Shown here in pieces: positions 20,027-25,691 of a stretch of 25,691 bases of DNA. Numbering within the stretch: position 1 is the first letter of the stretch; each line of letters starts with the position of its first letter. A program made the position numbers and the translations under genes. A model generated the notes under the pieces. The model was given only the letters and a program-made list of their open reading frames with translations, was not told where the DNA came from and made no database searches. Location: contig CAXKVR010000706.1 of assembly GCA_964058845.1 (NCBI GenBank), positions 1-25,691 on the forward strand. Reading direction: 5' to 3'. Source of the stretch: Carex sylvatica. Its lineage: Eukaryota > Streptophyta > Magnoliopsida > Poales > Cyperaceae.

Positions 20027-21226
20027 GAGGAGTGCTATATTGAAGGCAACATTTGAAATTTTGAGAGCTAATAAAAAATTTATCTCTAAATACCGATTTT
20101 ATCCCTTAACTTTTTTCTCTCATCTTAATCTTAATTAATAAAAGAAGTAATAAAGGAAAAATCAGCCCATAGATCCTTCCCTTCGGTGAGAAAACTCGCA
20201 CCCCAAAAGTCCTTCCCTCCCATGATTCTAAATCCTCAAGAATCTCTCTCTCCATGATTCTCTCTCCTACAAATTTTTTTTTTCAAAATTCAAAATTGTT
20301 GTTCAGCGTGTATCAAAAATTAGAAATGAATCTCACCTTATCAATCAGAGATGAACTTAGTTTAAAATCAAATTGTGTGATTCTCATATACGCTGAAATT
20401 CTCAACACCAGCAAGCTTAAAGGCTTATAAATCCAGCGAGAAAGACTGATTAAAAATGAGTTGTTAATTACCCACAGATTCTCGAGCAGAAAGTTAGAAG
20501 GCAAGCTATCTATGTATTTTTGAATTCAACATTTTTCTCTCTTTAAAAAACAGATTGCAGTGCAACAAACCTGGTAATTGCTTCTCGTCAGGTTGTCAAT
20601 CTAATAGTTCCATTGGCAAATCATGATCAGATTTATTGTGCGATATTTGAAAATCTAAAAAAAATTAGTAATTGATTTCTATATATTATCTTCAGTAGAA
20701 CAGGTAACACCATGCAGTTTAAGGGATTGTGGTGAAGGTAGCATGCTTGTGAATTCATGTTGGCGACTTGAACCCTTTCCTCTCTTTTTTCAAAGAATGA
20801 TCAGCTTAGTTTTTTTTATTGAAGAACTACCTTGTATGATATCTATTGGGACTTCAGTTATTCATATGGTGAAATTATGTATTTGCTAAGAGTTCATTTT
20901 ATTATGTATTTGCTAAGAGTTTATTTTAAAGGATAATAGAGGAACCGTAAAATTTTAAATAGATTGAACTAAGTTATACTTTTTACTTTTGTGGTAAGCG
21001 GATTGCTGTAATTGAATTTTGTTATACTGGTTATAATTGGGCATATAAAAAGAGAGAAAGGAGTTGCTTGTTACCAAAAAAAAAAAAAAAAAAATTCTGT
21101 GGGAGTAACTTTCTTTGTTATTTTTTCTTTAATAAATTTGTGTATTAATTATGATATAATTAATTGTGAAGATAAGAATGAAAAAAATAGAAGGACGAAA
21201 TCCGTAACCTCAATATAGCACTCCCT
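20027..21226. mobile_element. 1.2-kb non-autonomous Mutator-like element
   Basis: GGAGTGCTATATTGAAG at the left mirrors CCTCAATATAGCACTCC at the right. The similarity resumes after an approximately 45-bp insertion in the left arm (GATTTTATCCCTTAAC against the complement GATTTCGTCCTTCTA). The element is flanked by perfect 9-bp copies of TTTTAATAA (20018-20026 and 21227-21235). No transposase is present. The interior (20160-20850) is less AT-rich and not MITE-like, with possible exon-like pieces, so it may be a Pack-MULE-type element carrying captured host DNA. The source gene was not recognised. Confidence 0.75.
20874..20927. repeat. 27-bp tandem duplication inside the Mutator-like element
   Basis: ATTATGTATTTGCTAAGAGT and its continuation occur twice in a row with a single C/T difference. 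Confidence 0.95.
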
Positions 21227-21235
21227 TTTTAATAA

Positions 21236-23160
21236 ACTATAACTAAAAGAATGAAGCCCGCGGCTTGGAAAAAAATGGACTCATCCAGTTCTTTGATTTT
21301 ATCGTTCCTAATCCTTTTTGTAGGTGCTTCATTTTTTGGCACATCAAATTTACATCATGTGGAGAATCTTAATTAGATGTCATATGTTCAATCATCATGT
21401 GAATTAGTTTTTTTAATTGGACATGGCCGTGTACTAGTAAGACATTGGTAGTTTTTAATTATTAACAATTTTTGTTAACTAGACTTTCTTATTTGGTGAT
21501 ATCCAAAGTTCAAATGGTGTCGGTACATGGTTATTTGGGGTAAATATTAACAGAGCAGTTTTGATAGCATGCAGAGCACGAAGTATAATATTTAAAGAGA
21601 ATTGCATATAGTTAGCTTGTTAAAAATAGACGCTTGGAAATAGTAAAGACAATCACAATTACAAATAGTCTTTTATTAGACGTTTGGAAAGCACAAAAAA
21701 AAATGTTTACAATTTTTAAAATGTTTTTTTAAAACAAAAATTCAAAATGTTGTGTACTTTGTGCATTATGGATGATTGGATTAATAAGTTACAGGTTCTC
21801 TGGTCAATATTTGTTAACAGAACTAGTACTTTTGCTAAAGTTTACAGTTTCAAAAATTAAAAGACTATTTGTAACTCTTATTATTGCATAAGTTCAAATC
21901 ATACAAATGCAATTTTTTTTAGCAACATATGTGTTAACAAATTAAATAAGGCATCTAAAAGATAAACATGATATCCAACACTTGTCTATGTTGAGTTCTT
22001 CTTGACTCAAAAGTACGCTACCAAGTAGATTAATTGAGTGAATATAAACAAAATAAATATACGAAATTAGCAAGTGAAAATTTCCAAATTATAAATAAAC
22101 TTACTCAAGTAACAACTGATCTTTTAGTCTATAATCTATATGACAGCAAGATTTCTGAAATGAACTAAATCGACCACCAATTTCCTTCTTGCAACCAACC
22201 AAATGATCACTCACTGATTTTAATTGCATAAATATCTCATGAGTTCACAGAAATATCAATAAAATATCGTTCAAAATTAAGTATTATCTTCTTACATTGA
22301 GTTTATAGAGAAATAGAGAAACCGAGAGAAAAGATGAGAGACCAAAACTTGTTTTAATATTAATTTTAAAAATGATGAGAGACCAAAAGTAGAGAAATAG
22401 AATGAATTGTTAGTATAAACAATGAAATTAATATTTTACATTGTCTATTATTATATCAAAACACTCAAATTTTTTTTTTTCATTTTAAATCAAAATGCTT
22501 TCTTATTCTTTGTTGTGTTCATTATATCTGAAAATTTAAAGTTTTATTAACTGTTTAGTTATATTTAATCGTTGATATATATGTTTTGCCAAAAAGAAAA
22601 AAATGAACACGTCCATTTGATTTGCTACATTTTGTTCATTACAATGTTATTATACCTAGTGCCAGTCATGCAATCTCTATTTCTATCTCTCTGTTAATAA
22701 TTTTTATATTGATTAACATTAATTGTCTTCTCCTTTGTATTTACAATGAGAAACAAAAGAAAGCGCTTATGGGTTAACATTGTTAATCCGTTCTCAACCT
22801 CAATTTAATCAACATTGTGCAAGTATTTGACAATGTCAACCCATAATTACTTTTTAGATCCATTCCAGGTTAATCAATACTAAAAATAATAACATAGAGG
22901 GTGGGACTAAGGTTGTATGAATGATGCTAGGTATGAACAGAGTGTTGCAAGTCAAATGAACGGATCCAGTTAAAAATAGGGTAAAACATGTATTTCAACT
23001 ATTAATAAAATTAACATCTTAAATTTAAAATTTCAGATTTATTAAACATAAAGAAAAAATAAGAAAGTATTTTAATCTAAAATGGAGATATAACAGATTT
23101 AAATGTTCAAGTGAAAACAATAAAAATGTATCAGACAAGTAAATATATGTTAGTACAAAT
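21236..23160. other. AT-rich intergenic DNA
   Basis: No gene found. Small structures seen are a repeated GATGAGAGACCAAAA (about 22334 and 22374) and an inverted pair at 22768-22784 and 22830-22846. Confidence 0.5.
22768..22846. repeat. 17-bp inverted repeat with 45-bp spacer
   Basis: TTATGGGTTAACATTGT (22768-22784) mirrors 22830-22846 with one mismatch. It may be the end pair of a very small element or chance. Confidence 0.55.
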
Positions 23161-23600
23161 CCAAAGTAATGATGATGAGTGCCATAAAAAAATTGAATGG
23201 AGATTTTCATGAGATGGAAAAAAATAGAGATCGTTTATGGTGGACAAGGTGGATGAAAAAAATGGGTGTACTCGCATGTTTGCTCACAAAACACATCTGT
23301 GAATTTGCGCTCTGTTTCAATCATGCCTCTGTTTTTGCATATAAACCCTATAAAAATATGAATGTTGTCTATATACGTAAAGTGTGAGCAGTGCCTCAAG
23401 AACCGCTTATGATATAGTGGGGCCCACAAACAAGGCAGTAGGCACCAACTACAACGGAGAGTTGTTGAGAGAGAGCTAGGTTACGCGAGCTCTCTGTTCT
23501 CTGGCTATGTCTCACACCACTGCTTAGAATTTGCACTCTGTTTAAGAAACAGAGCATTATTGGGGCACACCATACACGTCACCTCCATGTACAAAAAAAG
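23161..23600. other. Less AT-rich patch of unknown nature
   Basis: The sequence GAATTTGCxCTCTGTTT occurs at about 23301 and 23527. The second copy continues into a hairpin CTCTGTTT-AAG-AAACAGAG (23536-23554). Overlapping short frames on both strands show no recognisable protein. The composition suggests an old insertion, possibly transposon-derived. Confidence 0.35.
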
Positions 23601-23624
23601 CGCAAACGTACAAAGTACAATTAC

Positions 23625-24015
23625 CTTTACTAGACTTAGAAAGACTTCAATCTTGGCGAGGTTTTTGGCATATAATGAGGAAATTAAAATCTTTTTCTCG
23701 GTATTGGAGTTGTGTTTTTTTTATTATTATTATAGTCCGTAGGTTACACATACCTTTTTCTGTCTTTGACAGAAATCAAATCCACTTTTTTCGTGAAAGA
23801 ATAAGGTGTCTTACCAGTTGCTCTAAACAGCAGTGATGGTATTGAAGTTGTTGGATACTGAGTTGTGAACTTGTGATGAATACTCGTCGATTTGACATTG
23901 AGGTCTAAGTTTTTTTTTTTTTAACAAATGTGATTGTCTTTACTAGACTCGAAAGAGTTTAATCTTGACGAGTTCTTTGACATATAATGAGGAGATTAAA
24001 ATTATTTCGTCGGTA
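23625..24015. repeat. Dispersed direct repeat, 79 bp, 313 bp apart
   Basis: 23625-23703 and 23938-24015 share CTTTACTAGACT, AATCTTG-CGAG, CATATAATGAGG and a TCGGTA ending at roughly 75-80 percent identity by eye. Together with the pair at 23848 and 24574 this marks an old repeated segment. Confidence 0.65.
23751..23830 (-). mobile_element. Possible decayed SINE
   Basis: On the minus strand TAGAGCAACTGGTAAG resembles an A box, and GGATTTGATTTC about 45 bp later a degenerate B box, similar in layout to the SINE remnant near 19.1 kb. Confidence 0.35.
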
Positions 24016-24623
24016 TACATTAAAGTTGTTGTAGTGCTCTACATAACGTGTTATAGTAACAAAATAGTATTTTTATAATCTAAAATGTAAGTTATGGAAT
24101 AAAAGTGTGCTAATCTAGCTACGACTGCTATAGTAATAGTAGTAATTTGCAATAGCGCATAACATGTAGCGCAAATAATACACGCTGTGCTATATAGATT
24201 TTTATTTAAAGTCTCAAACTGAAATTCTTTTTTAAAGATCAAAGTTTTTTCAAGGCCAAATTTGTTTATGTCATAATCCTTAGATTATTTTGAATAGAAA
24301 AAAATAAATAGTTTATGATATTACTAGAGATATTCTGAATAGCAATTGAACTTTTACATATTCAATATGAATATTATAATTTTTTAATTAATTTGGTGTT
24401 ACTTACTACTCTATGAGACTTTAGATAATGCTGATAATTAATAGAAATATATAATATATATATATATATATTTAATACTATGCACGATAACTTCTGCTAT
24501 AACTATGATATTTGTGATTTTTTTTTTTTGGCTTTTCCATAATAACGCGATAATTACTTTTTTGAATATTGAATTGTTGGATACTAAGTTGAACACTAAT
24601 AGATTTGACACTGAGATCTAAGT
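23848..24623. repeat. Dispersed direct repeat, about 50-60 bp, 726 bp apart
   Basis: 23848-23910 and 24574-24623 share TTGTTGGATACT(A/G)AGTTG, then GATTTGACA and GA(G)xTCTAAGT, with about 12 bases missing in the second copy. Confidence 0.6.
24454..24471. repeat. (AT)n microsatellite
   Basis: Nine AT units in an AT-rich context. Confidence 0.9.
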
Positions 24624-25691
24624 TGTTGAATACTTCTGATTTAACAAATCTTACGTGAAATTAGAAAAATAAAATATAAATCTTTTGTTTTTTTTTTCCT
24701 TTCTATTGAAAAATGTTGTCAGGGTTGGTGAAGGAGAATTACTAAAATTATGTGAAATTGTAATCCAAGTAGAATTAAATGCAATTGTGGAAGGTAGAAT
24801 TATTAAAATAAATTTACAGTCAAATTCTATAGGGTTTTTTTTTCACTCTATATGTTACATTCGGATAAAATAGACTATATTATGATGGATATAATAATAA
24901 AAGAGCATCTTCTTTTATAAATTATAATTACTCCAATTTCATTCTTCTACTAATATATGCTTGTCAAATATGGTTCAAATCTTGTACAATAGAAGGATGA
25001 TAACTTATTTAGTTTTTTACTATTTCAGTGAAATACTTAGTCTCAAATAAAATTAAAGATATATCTGCTTCGTAAAGATTGACAATTATACATTTTTCTT
25101 AAGAAGATAAATAGAAGTCTAGTTTATTCACTTCTATTTAATGTCTATAATGAACTCTTCAACTGAATTTTGAACCTACGATCTCCCACTCAAAAGCTAT
25201 TGTATTTTGTCACTAAATCAAAGACTGATTTTTAAAAATTATACATTTATGACTCCTACTTATAAAAATTATGCATCACTACATATATCCCAAAAAAAAA
25301 TCTAATTGGACAAGCTAAGGTCACACATAATTATGATACATATGAGAGTGCCAATAGTACCATTTATTTGATTATCTGACTCCTATATTTGATAATTTAG
25401 GAGTAATATTTTTTTTTCGTTAATTTAAGAGTTATGCCTATTTAGTAGTTACGGGCAAGAGTAAATTTTTTCTTTAACCAAATAGAAAAGGGGAGAATTT
25501 TTTTATACTGTTACCAAATGGACCAATAGTTAAAATATATATTACATATAATATTTTTTTAAATCATAAAATTAATAAGAAATATTAGTCGTATAAAATG
25601 ATTGAGGCTATGGTAATATGTATATGACGGAACGATCCGTGCTATGTATCCAAATCTCTATTTTGTAAAATTCAAATAGTCAACATGAACA
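24624..25691. other. AT-rich intergenic DNA to the window end
   Basis: No supported gene. A tRNA-like fragment on the minus strand at 25160-25227 (GTAGGTTCAAAATTC as a degenerate B box and TTAGTGACAAAAT as a degenerate A box) may be another decayed SINE, at low confidence. Confidence 0.45.

Noticed and set aside
24020..24036. Possible CACTA terminus (GTTGTTGTAGTG)
   Set aside because: No matching opposite terminus or subterminal repeat array was found nearby, so the short match is not enough.
25160..25227. tRNA gene candidate on the minus strand
   Set aside because: The A and B boxes are degenerate and no acceptor stem forms, so at best it is a decayed tRNA-derived SINE.

Overview
This is plant nuclear DNA. 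The evidence is a three-exon gene with GT-AG introns and a plant-specific NAC transcription factor product, AT-rich intergenic DNA, many microsatellites, and many small non-autonomous DNA transposons. The encoded protein looks somewhat monocot-like by eye, but the species cannot be fixed from the window.

Only one gene is convincing. It occupies about 3.67-6.3 kb on the + strand and encodes a NAC protein of the NST/SND1 (NAC043/NAC012) secondary-wall master-switch group. Its exons are 3811-3982, 4594-4877 and 5078-5788, giving 388 residues. A TATA box, a pyrimidine-rich leader without upstream ATGs and a G-rich 3' UTR tract complete the unit. The reading frame is intact and nothing suggests a pseudogene.

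Upstream (about 0.6-3.1 kb) lies a dense transposon cluster. It holds a foldback MITE (591-944), a half MITE (974-1250), a CACTA deletion derivative with a subterminal repeat array and a spliced 5' remnant (1251-2428), and a nearly intact 400-bp hairpin MITE (2657-3072). The last lies about 0.6 kb upstream of the NAC TATA box.

Downstream (6.3-25.7 kb) there is no supported protein gene. The region holds an unexplained imperfect hairpin (6512-6588), microsatellites, and several foldback MITEs (7261, 7690, 7927, 14954, 16820). It also holds a Harbinger-like MITE with a TCA duplication (10204-10533), three hAT-type elements with 8-bp target duplications, and two Mutator-type elements with perfect 9-bp duplications. 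One of the Mutator-type elements is 1.2 kb long with non-terminal unique sequence. Decayed tRNA-derived SINE-like pieces and old direct repeats fill part of the 3' end.

No dramatic new system is evident. The most interesting structure is a family of palindromic elements that share a constant core but carry different outer ends, repeated at least six times across the window.
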